Part shown: positions 15,595 through 24,112 of the stretch, piece after piece
How positions within the stretch are numbered: position 1 is the stretch's first letter
Layout of the letters: the number at the start of each line of letters is the position of its first letter
DNA from: Pyramidobacter piscolens
Lineage (GTDB): Bacteria > Synergistota > Synergistia > Synergistales > Dethiosulfovibrionaceae
Length of the DNA: 48,517 nucleotides
NCBI GenBank assembly: GCA_004558205.1
Contig: SFDM01000020.1
Span: 1-48,517, forward strand
Direction: 5' to 3'
Program-made: the position numbers and the translations under genes
The notes under the pieces: generated by a model
Told to the model about the DNA's origin: nothing
The model's database searches: none
Seen by the model: only the letters and a program-made list of their open reading frames with translations

Positions 15595-17526
15595 CTATGA
15601 CGATTCGTCCTCGTTTTCGGCGTCGCCGGCCTGCTCATGGGGGCGGCAATACAGCACTTCCCCCTCCATAAGGCCTCTGACGAACTCCACAAGAGAACCT
15701 TTTTTTTCCTCTTTCAGCGTTTCTACTGCTTCGGGGACGGACAGGCCCGCCACAAAAGCCTCGGGGTCAAAACGGCTCATGTCTCTTCTCGAGACGGAGG
15801 GCGCGGCTCCGTCCGACCCGCCCGCGCTTCCCCGCGCCGCCGGGTCCTTGGCAGGCTCAGCCTCGACGGGCCCTTCCGCGTCGTCGGACAAGAACCCCTG
15901 AAAGACCTGTCTTTCGCTTCCGCAGCGAAGTTCTACGGTTTTCACCGGAATGTCGCACTGCTGAAACATCCGGCGGGCCGCTTCAATGGCGCGGTCGTTG
16001 CGCAGGGCCTCGTAGGCCATGCGCTCGCTTTCGTCAAAAAGGACGTACACGGTTTCTTTTTCCGCGTCGCTCAGCACGTCGGCCAGACACAGAGGCACCG
16101 CCGCCTGAGGGACCTCGCCGATGGACGACATCATAAGGTCTTTCAGCTCGCCGTCGACGGGAACGGAGCGATCCGCCTGAGAAAGGTCGACGCCTGCGGG
16201 CTTCTCGGAAGCGGCGCCCGGCTCGGCGGCTATTTTTCGCGGCTGCGTCGCGGGCGCTTCGGGCGCTGCTGCAAGCGGCCTTTTCACTTCCGGCGCGGCA
16301 GGATCCGATCTCCTCGCTTCCGGCTCCGGAATTGGGAAACTATCGAGGCGGGCTTCGCGGAAGCTGGCGCCGACAGCCTCCGGCGAAGGGCGGCCCGGAG
16401 AGGAAACGCTGGCACCGGCAGAAGGCATCTCGGCCGGCAAGGTCTCCTCCCGCATCATCCATTCGACCAAGAGGCCGCAGAGCACGTCGTTCGACAGCCC
16501 GCGGCGAACCTGGGGCAGCGCCGAGGCCAACTGGGCCATCAGCCTTTCAAGCTGCTCCCGTGAGAGGTGATCTTTCTCGCTCTGCAGCCACCGGCGCTCC
16601 TCTTCGGACAGCATGAGGTTCTTGAGGACCTTGTCGCCCCAGCGGCTTTGGAGCCAGAGGTTGCGGACGCAGACAAAAAGCATGGAGAGGAAACGCTCGG
16701 GCACCGCGCCGGATCGGAACAGGCCTTCAAGGAAGGAGAGAGCTTCCTCGGGCGCTTGGCGGCAGCGGGAAATCCACTGCCGTATGGACGAGGAACTCCC
16801 GCCGCCCAGCAGTTTATCCACGGCTTCGCGAGTCACGTCGCCCGAACTGAGGGCGATGGCCTGCTCCATCAGCGACAGAGCGTCTCTCATGCCGCCTTCG
16901 GAGTTGCGGGCGATCTCCCATAGGGCTTCGTCCTGGGACTGGATCCTCTCCAGCTCCGAGATATGGCGAAGGCGGTCCACAATCTGTTCCGGCGTCATGC
17001 CGTGAAAGGGGATATGCTGGCAGCGCGAACGGATCGTCACGGGCACCTTGTGGGGGGCCGTGGTGGCGAGAATGAAGACCACCCGTTCCGGCGGCTCTTC
17101 CAGCGTCTTCAGAAGCGCGTTAAAGGCGCTCATGGACAGCATATGCACTTCGTCGATGATGTAGATCTTATAGGCGCAGCTAAAGGAGGCCAGCGCCACG
17201 TGTTCTTTCAGATCGCGGATCTCGTCGACGCTGTTGTTCGACGCGCCGTCGATCTCGATGACGTCAAGACAGCTTCCCTCCACGATGGAACGGCAGGTTT
17301 CACATTCATTGCAGGGTTCGGCGCCCTTGCGTTGAGGGCAGTTGACGGCCTTCGCGAAGAGCCGGGCGACCGTCGTCTTTCCGCAGCCTCTGGGGCCGGA
17401 AAAAAGGTAGGCATGGCTCACCGCTCCCGTTTCGATGGCCCGGGTCACCACGCCGATCGCCGCCGATTGGCCGACCACGTCGGAAAAACTCTGGGGCCTG
17501 TATCGCCTGTAGAGAGAAACGTACAT
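15595..17526 (-). CDS. dnaX: DNA polymerase III subunits gamma/tau
   Basis: Clamp-loader ATPase and polymerase-coupling subunit. The AAA+ part has Walker A GPRGCGKTT (44-52), a zinc module with Cys63, Cys72, Cys75 and Cys78, Walker B/DEVHML (125-130) and the SRC sensor motif (167-169). After about residue 360 a Pro/Ala/Glu-rich linker leads to a tau-like C-terminal region, 643 residues in all. GGAGG lies before the ATG. A run of eight A (sense strand, 15707-15700) near the C terminus is too late to make a classical gamma form. It sits between the M48 peptidase gene (13-base gap) and dnaE. Confidence 0.95.
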   Translation of the reverse strand: MYVSLYRRYRPQSFSDVVGQSAAIGVVTRAIETGAVSHAYLFSGPRGCGKTTVARLFAKAVNCPQRKGAEPCNECETCRSIVEGSCLDVIEIDGASNNSVDEIRDLKEHVALASFSCAYKIYIIDEVHMLSMSAFNALLKTLEEPPERVVFILATTAPHKVPVTIRSRCQHIPFHGMTPEQIVDRLRHISELERIQSQDEALWEIARNSEGGMRDALSLMEQAIALSSGDVTREAVDKLLGGGSSSSIRQWISRCRQAPEEALSFLEGLFRSGAVPERFLSMLFVCVRNLWLQSRWGDKVLKNLMLSEEERRWLQSEKDHLSREQLERLMAQLASALPQVRRGLSNDVLCGLLVEWMMREETLPAEMPSAGASVSSPGRPSPEAVGASFREARLDSFPIPEPEARRSDPAAPEVKRPLAAAPEAPATQPRKIAAEPGAASEKPAGVDLSQADRSVPVDGELKDLMMSSIGEVPQAAVPLCLADVLSDAEKETVYVLFDESERMAYEALRNDRAIEAARRMFQQCDIPVKTVELRCGSERQVFQGFLSDDAEGPVEAEPAKDPAARGSAGGSDGAAPSVSRRDMSRFDPEAFVAGLSVPEAVETLKEEKKGSLVEFVRGLMEGEVLYCRPHEQAGDAENEDESS

Positions 17527-17539
17527 CTTTTACCTCCGT

Positions 17540-18679
17540 TTAACCGTTGTAATCAGCGACGGGATGTTTTTTTCGCGCTTCCATCAGCGCTTGCAGAACT
17601 CGCGCGCGGATCTCGTCAAAGTTCGCCTGGACGCCCGGAATGGGGGAACTCATAATCCGAGTGATGCCCACGTACAGCGACGGGATTCCCTCATAACGCG
17701 CCGCCACGCGAATATCATAGGGCGACGTCTCCATCTGCAGGGCTCCTTGAATTTCCGCGGCCGCCTTTTCCATATAGTCGCGTAGCCCCGGCTGGTCTTT
17801 CGCGCCCCTGAAGAGTTCCGTGTCGTCGATTCTCAGGATCAAAGAATCCTTCTCCAGGGCCAGAGAGGGACGCAGAAGGTTCAACACCGTTTTGCGCTGA
17901 ATTTTACAGCCCCGTTCCTTTACGGAGTCTATAATGTAGGCGACACGCTCCGCTATCTTCGGATGATCCAAGGCGATGCCGGGGTCGTACCAGGGTTGGC
18001 GCAGATCTTCTTCGGCCAGACTCTCCATCACGGTGACGGCCGCCGTCAGAGGATAGCCTGCGTTTTCCAGGATCTTCAACGCACCCATGTCGGCGCTGCG
18101 CTCCAGGTCGCGGCTGTAGGCGTTGGACACGGCCATCGCCGCCACGTTGGAGAGCACCAGGGCCGCGCCCGCGCCCTTGGAGGCGATGGCGACCGCCAGA
18201 GCGGCCAGGGAGAGCTTCTGATTCCTCTCCAGCTGGATAATACCGTGCTTACCGTCGGCGTGGACCAACTCATGGGCGACCACGTAAGCCAGCTCCGCGT
18301 CGGATTTGACGAAGTCCAGAAGCCCCGTGGTCACGTAAATGTAGCCGCCGGGGATGCAGAACGCGTTGGGGGCCTTTTCGCGAACCACATGAATGCTGTA
18401 AGGCAGCGGACGGTCGACCCAGGGCGTGAGGCGGTTAAAGAGGGCCTGTACCCGGGCGGTCACAATGGGGTCCTCGACAAATTTCATCGCCTTTTCAATT
18501 TCCTTGGCCACCTTGTCGCCGATAACCTTCTCGCGCTTAACCGAGGCCTCTATCTGCTCCTGCTCCGTGGCGGGCTTTTTCTTCGCGGCCTCCGCGGCGC
18601 GCTGAAAGGGCGCGGCGCAGAAGCTGGCCGCCATAACGAGAAGGAGCAGATGACGCGCTGTTTTCCCGCGCAGTATCAT
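17540..18679 (-). CDS. Exported M48-family metallopeptidase (Zn-dependent)
   Basis: Predicted periplasmic zinc protease, BepA/Oma1-like. From ATG 18679 (GAGGGTGA upstream) it has 379 residues with a signal peptide (hydrophobic 9-24, likely cleavage after AEA at about 31). The zinc site HELVH is at 136-140, with a third ligand in the downstream ERSADMGALKIL helix (DLERSADMGA). No TPR repeats like those of BepA are evident in the C-terminal third. BepA-type enzymes act in quality control of outer-membrane proteins including LptD; that role here is only inference. It lies in the pfkB-M48-dnaX-dnaE run. Confidence 0.85.
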   Translation of the reverse strand: MILRGKTARHLLLLVMAASFCAAPFQRAAEAAKKKPATEQEQIEASVKREKVIGDKVAKEIEKAMKFVEDPIVTARVQALFNRLTPWVDRPLPYSIHVVREKAPNAFCIPGGYIYVTTGLLDFVKSDAELAYVVAHELVHADGKHGIIQLERNQKLSLAALAVAIASKGAGAALVLSNVAAMAVSNAYSRDLERSADMGALKILENAGYPLTAAVTVMESLAEEDLRQPWYDPGIALDHPKIAERVAYIIDSVKERGCKIQRKTVLNLLRPSLALEKDSLILRIDDTELFRGAKDQPGLRDYMEKAAAEIQGALQMETSPYDIRVAARYEGIPSLYVGITRIMSSPIPGVQANFDEIRARVLQALMEARKKHPVADYNG

Positions 18680-18718
18680 AGGTTCACCCTCTTTCAGAAA
18701 CAACTCAGCGACAGAAGA

Positions 18719-19654
18719 TCAGTCGATTTTCTCCACTTTTATCCCGGGCTGGAAGCGTTCCACCGCTCCGCGGCCGCCAAGCCCCTTCAGCGTATGGGAC
18801 GTGTTTTCCATCGCGCAGGCCATGGCGAAACGGATCGCGTCGGTCACGCCCATGCCTTCGGCTTCGGCCACCACCATGCCCGTCACAAGGGCGTCTGCCG
18901 CGGTGAAAAGCGACCGCGATTCTTCTTTCTCCTCAAGGGTGCTGAGGTAGATGCCGCGAGGCGTCACAAACACGTCGCCATAGACGCGGTACGAAGCCGC
19001 GACCCAGGGCACGCCCATATCGTGAACCCGCTTGGCCGCTGACACGAAAGTATCCAGAGAATCCAGGGGTTTGCCCGCCAGTTTTTCGATCAAACCGTCG
19101 GGAATTTTCGCAAAATGAGGCAGCGACTCCAGAGACATCAAAAAGGGCGTTCCGTCGGTGTCGATAAACACGGGCAGCCCCGCTTCCTTCGCCATGACGC
19201 CCAGCGTCCTGTAAATGTCCTTGGGCACGCCCTCGGGCAGAGAACCGCCCATGACCACGGCCGACGCGCGGTTGATCATGCGGCGGTAGTTCATCATAAA
19301 GCGCTTCTGCGCCTCTTCGTCGATCAGCGGCCCTGACTCGGAAATCCCCGTCCCCAGGCCCCCTTTGTTATCGACGATGTATACGTTTGTGCGGGTTTCT
19401 CCCTGCACATGCACAAAATTAGTGGTCACATTCTGACGTCTCAAGGCGTCGCGCACATATTCCCCGTTAAAACCCGCAAGAAACCCCATCGCCGCAGCGC
19501 TGTACCCAAGCTGCGTCAGCATCAGAGCCACATTGATCCCCTTGCCGCCCGCCGTCCGCTGTGAAGAAACAGCCCTTGACCAGCCGCCGACCGTCAACTG
19601 GGATAACAGATATTCCTCGTCCACCGCCGGATTGAGCGTAACCGTCACAATCAT
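18719..19654 (-). CDS. PfkB-family sugar kinase, 1-phosphofructokinase-like
   Basis: Ribokinase-superfamily kinase, closest in layout to 1-phosphofructokinase/tagatose-6-phosphate kinase. I start it at ATG 19654 (GGAGGAG five bases upstream, MIVTVTLNPAVDEEY), giving 311 residues; the upstream open frame holds a promoter. The N-terminal signature GGKGINVA (about residue 39) is intact. The C-terminal signature is odd: the anion-hole GAGD is replaced by TAAD in FTAADALVTGM, so both glycines are lost although the catalytic Asp stays. No PTS or aldolase gene is adjacent, so the substrate is open. A promoter lies about 95 bases upstream; the M48 gene follows after 39 bases. Confidence 0.85.
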   Translation of the reverse strand: MIVTVTLNPAVDEEYLLSQLTVGGWSRAVSSQRTAGGKGINVALMLTQLGYSAAAMGFLAGFNGEYVRDALRRQNVTTNFVHVQGETRTNVYIVDNKGGLGTGISESGPLIDEEAQKRFMMNYRRMINRASAVVMGGSLPEGVPKDIYRTLGVMAKEAGLPVFIDTDGTPFLMSLESLPHFAKIPDGLIEKLAGKPLDSLDTFVSAAKRVHDMGVPWVAASYRVYGDVFVTPRGIYLSTLEEKEESRSLFTAADALVTGMVVAEAEGMGVTDAIRFAMACAMENTSHTLKGLGGRGAVERFQPGIKVEKID

Positions 19655-19747
19655 AGGAACTCCTCCGTTCCATAACTCAACACTCGAATACGAAAAACGG
19701 GGGCGGCCCACGGACCTCCTCCGCCATAACCAGACCTTCAGGATCAA

Positions 19748-19776
19748 AGTATACAACCCCGCAAGCGCGTCCGCAA
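19748..19776 (-). promoter_or_regulatory. Promoter of the pfkB-M48-dnaX-dnaE run
   Basis: TTGCGG (19776-19771), 17-base spacer, TATACT (19753-19748) on the minus strand. It is placed about 94 bases before the chosen pfkB start and is a good sigma-70-type match, which also argues against the longer pfkB reading frame that would run through it. Confidence 0.6.
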
Positions 19777-19948
19777 CAGAAACTCTTCGTTCCCGGCACG
19801 TCGGCGCTTCTTTAAATCTTATCACGAAATTCCTCTCCAGTTTTACTGGTAAATACAGTCCCAAGCAGGCATTTTTATGTGCGTTTCACGCAGTTCTGTT
19901 TTTCCTCGGGACGCCGTCGGACAACCCCCTTTATTCCAACATTTTTTA

Positions 19949-19977
19949 ATGTGGGAAAGAGGAATTTAGTTTATAAT
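19949..19977 (+). promoter_or_regulatory. -10 element for the histidine phosphatase gene
   Basis: Perfect TATAAT at 19972-19977, 33 bases before the ATG. The -35 region (ATGTGG around 19949-19954) is poor. Confidence 0.45.
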
Positions 19978-20010
19978 GAATCGAGAAATTTTCAATGAAG
20001 GAGTGAAACA

Positions 20011-20652
20011 ATGTCTGATATAAGGACCACCATCATTTTAGTGCGTCACGGTGAATGCAGCGCCAACGCCGAGGGACGCTTCAGAGGGCGCGCCGACTTT
20101 CCGCTGAACGAAACGGGGCTCAGCCAGGCGGAGCAAATCGCGGAGGCGCTCGTCAAGCTTCAGCCCACGGCCCTTTACTCCAGCCCCCTGCTCCGCGCGG
20201 TACAATCCCTGGAACCGGCGGCACACCTGATGAATTTGGAAATCCACAAGGAGCAGGCCTTGAACAACGTCGCCCTGGGAAACTGGGAAGGCCGGTCGAA
20301 AAAGGAGATCGCTCAGGAACACCCCGACCTATGGGAACGCTGGCTCCATTCCCCCGAGACTCTGAGTTTTCCAGGGATGGAAAGCCTTAACGCCGTAGCG
20401 CGGCGCAGCCGGACCCTGCTGGACAGCCTGGCTGAACGCCACAGAGGCCAGACCATTGCGCTGTGCACCCACCGCACCGTGCTGAAGCCGCTTGTGTCAA
20501 ACTGCTTGAACATGGCGGTTCCCTGGTTTTGGCGCTTCCATTTCGACAACGCATCCATCTCGATCTTGATCCACGAGGATGACAGGGGATACTCCCTTTT
20601 CAGCCTGAACCGGATCGACCATCTGCCCCTCCTGAACCGAGAATGGAATTAA
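20011..20652 (+). CDS. Histidine phosphatase superfamily protein (phosphoglycerate mutase-like)
   Basis: A 213-residue branch-1 histidine phosphatase. LVRHGECSAN near residues 10-19 holds the phospho-accepting His; the family's RGRADFPLNETGLSQAEQIAEAL and LYSSPLLRAVQSLEPAA segments follow, and a second catalytic His lies in CTHRTVLKPL near residue 152. Substrates range from phosphoglycerate to phosphoserine or nucleotides and cannot be told from sequence. AAGGAG sits 6-7 bases before the ATG; it is divergent from pfkB and ends at a strong shared terminator. Confidence 0.88.
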   Translation: MSDIRTTIILVRHGECSANAEGRFRGRADFPLNETGLSQAEQIAEALVKLQPTALYSSPLLRAVQSLEPAAHLMNLEIHKEQALNNVALGNWEGRSKKEIAQEHPDLWERWLHSPETLSFPGMESLNAVARRSRTLLDSLAERHRGQTIALCTHRTVLKPLVSNCLNMAVPWFWRFHFDNASISILIHEDDRGYSLFSLNRIDHLPLLNREWN

Positions 20653-20687
20653 AAAAATTCCCCCTCAAAAGAGGGGGAATTTTTTTA
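20651..20687. terminator. Bidirectional terminator
   Basis: Perfect stem AATTCCCCCTC / GAGGGGGAATT with an AAAA loop, A tract on the left and T tract on the right. It separates the plus-strand phosphatase gene from minus-strand cstA. Confidence 0.95.
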
Positions 20688-20713
20688 ATCGGTCATTTAT
20701 CGCTGGGATCGCA

Positions 20714-22357
20714 CTAGGCCTTGCGGGCAAGAGCGCGAAGTCCTTCGATAACCATGGTCACGCCAAGGACCAGCAGGGCGATGGCCATACCGGAAAGCAG
20801 GTAGTTGGGCACGGCAGCACCGAGAGCTTCCTTGACCTGAATCGCAAGAGCCACGACGGTGGTGGCAAGCATGAACCAGAAAGGAATCATCATGAAGGTG
20901 TTGTCCTTCTTAAGGCCGCGGGAAATCCACACGCCGATGCCAAGAAGGGTCAAAGCGGCCACGAGCTGGTTGGAAGCGCCGAAGATGGGCCAGATGGCCT
21001 GCCATGTGGCGATAACCTTGCCGGTCGCGTCGGTGGTCTTGGTGTAAACCAATCCGAGGGCGATGCCGACGGCGATGAAGGTCGCGACGAACTTGTTGAT
21101 CCTGTTGCCGGAAATCTCCTGGATCTGGTAGCGGGTCAGACGGGTGGCCGTATCAAGAGAGGTCAGCAGGAAGCTGTTGATAGCGATGGCGCCGAGGCGG
21201 GTGCCGAAGACGGGGTCCATGCCGAGCAGGGCGGAGAACTGACCGAAGCCCCTGGAGAAGATGACCACGGGCGAAAGGCCCTTCGCGCCTTCAGCGCCGA
21301 TGACCATAAGGGTGCCGATGGAAATGACGGCCACAAGGCCTTCAATGAGCATAGCGCCATAGCCGACGAGCACTGCGTCCTTTTCCTTGCGAAGCTGCTT
21401 GGAGGTGGTGCCGGAACCGACAAGGCCATGGAATCCGGAGATAGCGCCGCAAGCCACGATGACGAACATGGAAGGCCACATGGCCTTGGAACTGAAGCCG
21501 AAGAGCTGGAGGCTGCTGCCGATCATGGGGATCGTGTTGGTATTCAGAGCGTTGCCGGTAAACATACCGTAAGCGCCAACCACGACCGCGAAATACAGGA
21601 AGTAGGAGGCAAGGTAGTCACGGGGCTGAAGGAGCATCCAAACGGGAAGGATTGAAGCGAGAAAGATGTACACGGAAAGGAACAGGTTCCACGTGTCGAT
21701 GTCGTAGGTGAAAGCCTTGATCAGCGCCGGAGCGGAACCTTCATTGACCTTTACGCAGGAGCCGACGATCAGAGCGAGCATGACGACAGTCACGACCCAC
21801 AGAGGAACGTGCCAGCGATAGATCATGAAGCCCGAGACGACAGCCAGAGCGATATAAAGGCAGCTCACGAAGGCAACGACGGGATCGGCCACGAAAGTAC
21901 CGGCGGACATAACCTGGAAGACGGCGACGACGAGGATCAGAGCAAGGATGGTGAAGCAGAGGAACAGGAACTTGCCGCCGCGGCCGATCCACTTCTCGAT
22001 GACGGCACCGACGGACTGGCCGTCGTGACGCATGGAAGCGACGAGAGCGCCCATGTCATGAGGCCCGCCGAGGAACGTGGAACCGATAACGCACCACAGG
22101 ATCGTAGGCAGCCAGCCGAAGGTAAGACCGGCGGCGATAGGTCCGGTGATGGGGCCGGCGCCAGCGATTGAAGCGAAATGGTGTCCCAGAAGAACGGCGG
22201 GGTGCGCGGGGCAGTAATCGACGCCATCCTCAAACTTCACGGCGGGAGTAGCGTTCGCGTCGGACAGGCCGTAAATGTTCGCCATAAAGCGGCCGTAAAC
22301 GACGTAGCCAATGATGAACACAGCAGCGGAAATACAGAACATCATAGTAAACAACAT
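20714..22357 (-). CDS. cstA: Carbon starvation protein A family transporter
   Basis: Polytopic inner-membrane protein of the CstA family, whose characterised members import pyruvate or peptides. From ATG 22357 it has 547 residues, the shorter form compared with about 700 in E. coli. Typical segments: HPAVLLGHHFASIAGAGPI near residue 55, FLGGPHDMGALVASMRH, and VGSGTTSKQL. Around 14-16 hydrophobic stretches are visible. GGAGGTG lies 11 bases before the ATG but only 5 before an in-frame TTG (22363), so the start may be two codons earlier. The bases up to the next gene (22358-22689) are AT-rich; I see no clear promoter or riboswitch there. Confidence 0.92.
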   Translation of the reverse strand: MLFTMMFCISAAVFIIGYVVYGRFMANIYGLSDANATPAVKFEDGVDYCPAHPAVLLGHHFASIAGAGPITGPIAAGLTFGWLPTILWCVIGSTFLGGPHDMGALVASMRHDGQSVGAVIEKWIGRGGKFLFLCFTILALILVVAVFQVMSAGTFVADPVVAFVSCLYIALAVVSGFMIYRWHVPLWVVTVVMLALIVGSCVKVNEGSAPALIKAFTYDIDTWNLFLSVYIFLASILPVWMLLQPRDYLASYFLYFAVVVGAYGMFTGNALNTNTIPMIGSSLQLFGFSSKAMWPSMFVIVACGAISGFHGLVGSGTTSKQLRKEKDAVLVGYGAMLIEGLVAVISIGTLMVIGAEGAKGLSPVVIFSRGFGQFSALLGMDPVFGTRLGAIAINSFLLTSLDTATRLTRYQIQEISGNRINKFVATFIAVGIALGLVYTKTTDATGKVIATWQAIWPIFGASNQLVAALTLLGIGVWISRGLKKDNTFMMIPFWFMLATTVVALAIQVKEALGAAVPNYLLSGMAIALLVLGVTMVIEGLRALARKA

Positions 22358-22689
22358 TTTCAAATACACCTCCACATTAAATTTTAACACACAACCAAAA
22401 AAACAAAATCCACTTACGGAAATGCCTGAGACTGTCTGGAAAAAGCTATCGCCCGCTTTTTTCCCAAGAGCAATCATCATCTTGTATTTTACGACTCTTT
22501 TCGTCCGATGTGAAGTCCTTTTTACGTTAATTTTCTTTAAATCCCGAGTACATTTTGATCAATAAATAAAAAAAATAGGAAACGCTTTTTATAAACTCTA
22601 CTTTAGCAACTACCATCAGCAAAAAAACTCCGTAAATATTTTTTAAGATCTATGGCACGCCCCCGAAAACCATGATCCCCGAGACAAAG

Positions 22690-23124
22690 TCACTCCGTCA
22701 CTTCGTCATCACGATGCTTCAGAGCATAACGGTGTGCCGCGTCGATCAGAGGCGTTAAATCTTTGAACTGTTTAAGCGGCTTCCCAAGAGGGCTGTAGCG
22801 GAAGATCTCGATAAAGCCCAAAAAACCAAGCATAAAAGAACGGCATTTCGACTCGGTGAGGCCTTCGGGACGGACAAAGACAAAACGCTGCATCATGACG
22901 CCCTTTTGGGATCTGACGGTTTTAAAGATGCGCTGCACGTCTTCTTCCTCGTACTTCCAGACAATATAGTCGTCGGCGCTGTACCGGGCGACCTCGCCGA
23001 TCACCCCGGCTTTGATGAACTCAGCCCGGCGGTAAAGCCCCTCGGCGCTTCCGTCCCTCCAAGGGACAAAACGCCACTCGTTCCAATAGATGCCGCCCTT
23101 GCTGAGATAGGACATATCGATCAT
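22690..23124 (-). CDS. Hypothetical protein
   Basis: I do not recognise this protein of about 144 residues. It has no signal peptide or clear membrane segment; it is rich in aromatic and basic residues (GGIYWNEWRFVPW near the start, a hydrophobic stretch MLGFLGFIEIF near residue 100, acidic end DDEVTE). GGAGG lies 9 bases before ATG 23124 and 6 before GTG 23127; either could be the start. Codon use resembles neighbours, so it looks native. It is on the same strand as cstA, 332 bases upstream, and divergent from the tRNA gene. Confidence 0.7.
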   Translation of the reverse strand: MIDMSYLSKGGIYWNEWRFVPWRDGSAEGLYRRAEFIKAGVIGEVARYSADDYIVWKYEEEDVQRIFKTVRSQKGVMMQRFVFVRPEGLTESKCRSFMLGFLGFIEIFRYSPLGKPLKQFKDLTPLIDAAHRYALKHRDDEVTE

Positions 23125-23275
23125 CACAAAAAACCTCCCGGCGCGGCGCGCGCTTACGCTGCCTTTCTGTCTGCAAGGCCGCCGCGGTCAATGTAGAAAC
23201 AAAATCTGAGTTATTATATCATGAAAAGAAAAAGATTTTTTCACAAAAAAACCGCAAAAATTTCCATTTATGGGG

Positions 23276-23304
23276 TTGCAGAAATTGGCAAGAGCATTTA
23301 TAAT
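23276..23304 (+). promoter_or_regulatory. Promoter of tRNA-Val
   Basis: TTGCAG (23276-23281), 17-base spacer, perfect TATAAT (23299-23304). The tRNA begins 24 bases after the -10, leaving a very short leader. Confidence 0.8.
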
Positions 23305-23327
23305 ACACCCGTTCGCGAGAAAAACAA

Positions 23328-23402
23328 GGGTGATTAGCTCAGCGGAAGAGCGCTTCCCTCACACGGAAGAGGTCACTGGTTCGAACCCAGTATCACCCAC
23401 CA
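23328..23402 (+). tRNA. tRNA-Val, anticodon CAC
   Basis: Full cloverleaf: acceptor GGGTGAT / ATCACCC, D arm GCTC...GAGC, anticodon stem CTTCC/GGAAG around loop CTCACAC (anticodon CAC, reads GUG), T arm with GGTTCGAACCC, discriminator A and encoded CCA. It reads Val codons. Stand-alone gene with its own promoter and terminator. Confidence 0.95.
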
Positions 23403-23415
23403 TTGAGAACGTTGC

Positions 23416-23450
23416 ATTGGGGATCCCTTTAGGGTTCCCCAATTTTTTTT
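23416..23450 (+). terminator. Terminator of tRNA-Val
   Basis: Stem ATTGGGGATCCCT / AGGGTTCCCCAAT (one mismatch) with a tiny loop, then eight T. Confidence 0.9.
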
Positions 23451-23559
23451 GACCGGAGTACGAAAGGAGCATGGTGGCATCAAAGCCCTGAGCAGTAAAA
23501 ACGCGGAGCCGGCACGAAGGAGCCGCCCCGGATATCTGGCATGAAGACATTCTCGGAAA

Positions 23560-23592
23560 ATAATGCTAATTTCCCCTAGAACAGCTAAACTA
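23560..23592. repeat. Solo end fragment of the intergenic repeat
   Basis: TAATGCTAATTTCCC followed by CTAGAACAGCTAAAC resembles the outer end of copy B (TAATACTAATTTCCC at 23627, then CATTAACATGCTTAAC). It looks like a partial extra end lying about 65 bases outside the full copy. Confidence 0.4.
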
Positions 23593-23624
23593 ACGTCCGG
23601 GACCGCCCCGGGGGGCACCCAGTC

Positions 23625-23925
23625 GCTAATACTAATTTCCCATTAACATGCTTAACATCAAATCGAAGAGCCACGTCAAAAGATTTCAACGTAAAGGTCG
23701 CAAAGGCTCGCAAAGGAAAACCATGAAAGGCTTTTAGAACCGCAAAGTCAATTAAAATATATAAATCACCATCATGCTAATTCGTTTTTTGGTTAATAAT
23801 TGAGGTCTTGTTTTTCTTCTGCGTCATTTGCTCCCTTTCTGTTCAGCCTTTGCGTTGAAATCCTTTGACTTTGATCTTCGGTCCGACATTAAGCACGTTG
23901 AATGCGAATAAGTATAAAGACTATC
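23625..23925. repeat. Intergenic inverted-repeat element, copy B (best preserved)
   Basis: About 300 bases with two outer arms of about 70 bases in inverted orientation (left 23627-23707; right 23845-23923), each carrying GTCAAA(A/G)GATTTCAACG next to CAAAGG units and an outer tail that ends TTAATACTTA/ATACTAATT-like. The middle (23720-23842) is AT-rich. Read on the minus strand it matches copy A at 85-309 nearly end to end. It contains no protein-coding frame I trust. It lies between the 3' ends of tRNA-Val and the PII-like gene. Confidence 0.75.
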
Positions 23926-24035
23926 TCGGCCTATTCGGTTTGCCTATACTTTGTGGATACCCCTCGAGCCGTCCCCTCAGCAGGTATTCATCATTTCAAT
24001 GGACAATCAGTTAAGCGTTATTATGATCTGCTCCA

Positions 24036-24090
24036 TCAAAAATCCCCTGTGCGCAGGCTTTGAACGAGGCCTGCGCACAGGGGATTTTCA
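24036..24090 (-). terminator. Terminator of the DUF1538-PII operon
   Basis: An 18-bp perfect stem (AATCCCCTGTGCGCAGGC at 24041-24058 with its complement at 24069-24086) and a 10-base loop, followed on the minus strand by TTTTTG. The strongest hairpin in the window. Confidence 0.92.
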
Positions 24091-24112
24091 TATTTCACGG
24101 CTCTCCTGCGGT

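Noticed and set aside
15700..15707. Run of eight A in dnaX as a gamma-producing frameshift site
   Set aside because: It lies about 28 codons from the end, so slippage would only alter the C terminus and not give a gamma-length product.
23359..23550. Minus-strand frame whose N-terminal end reads VGDTGFEPVTSSV
   Set aside because: This peptide is a known artefact of translating the antisense of a tRNA gene; it overlaps tRNA-Val.
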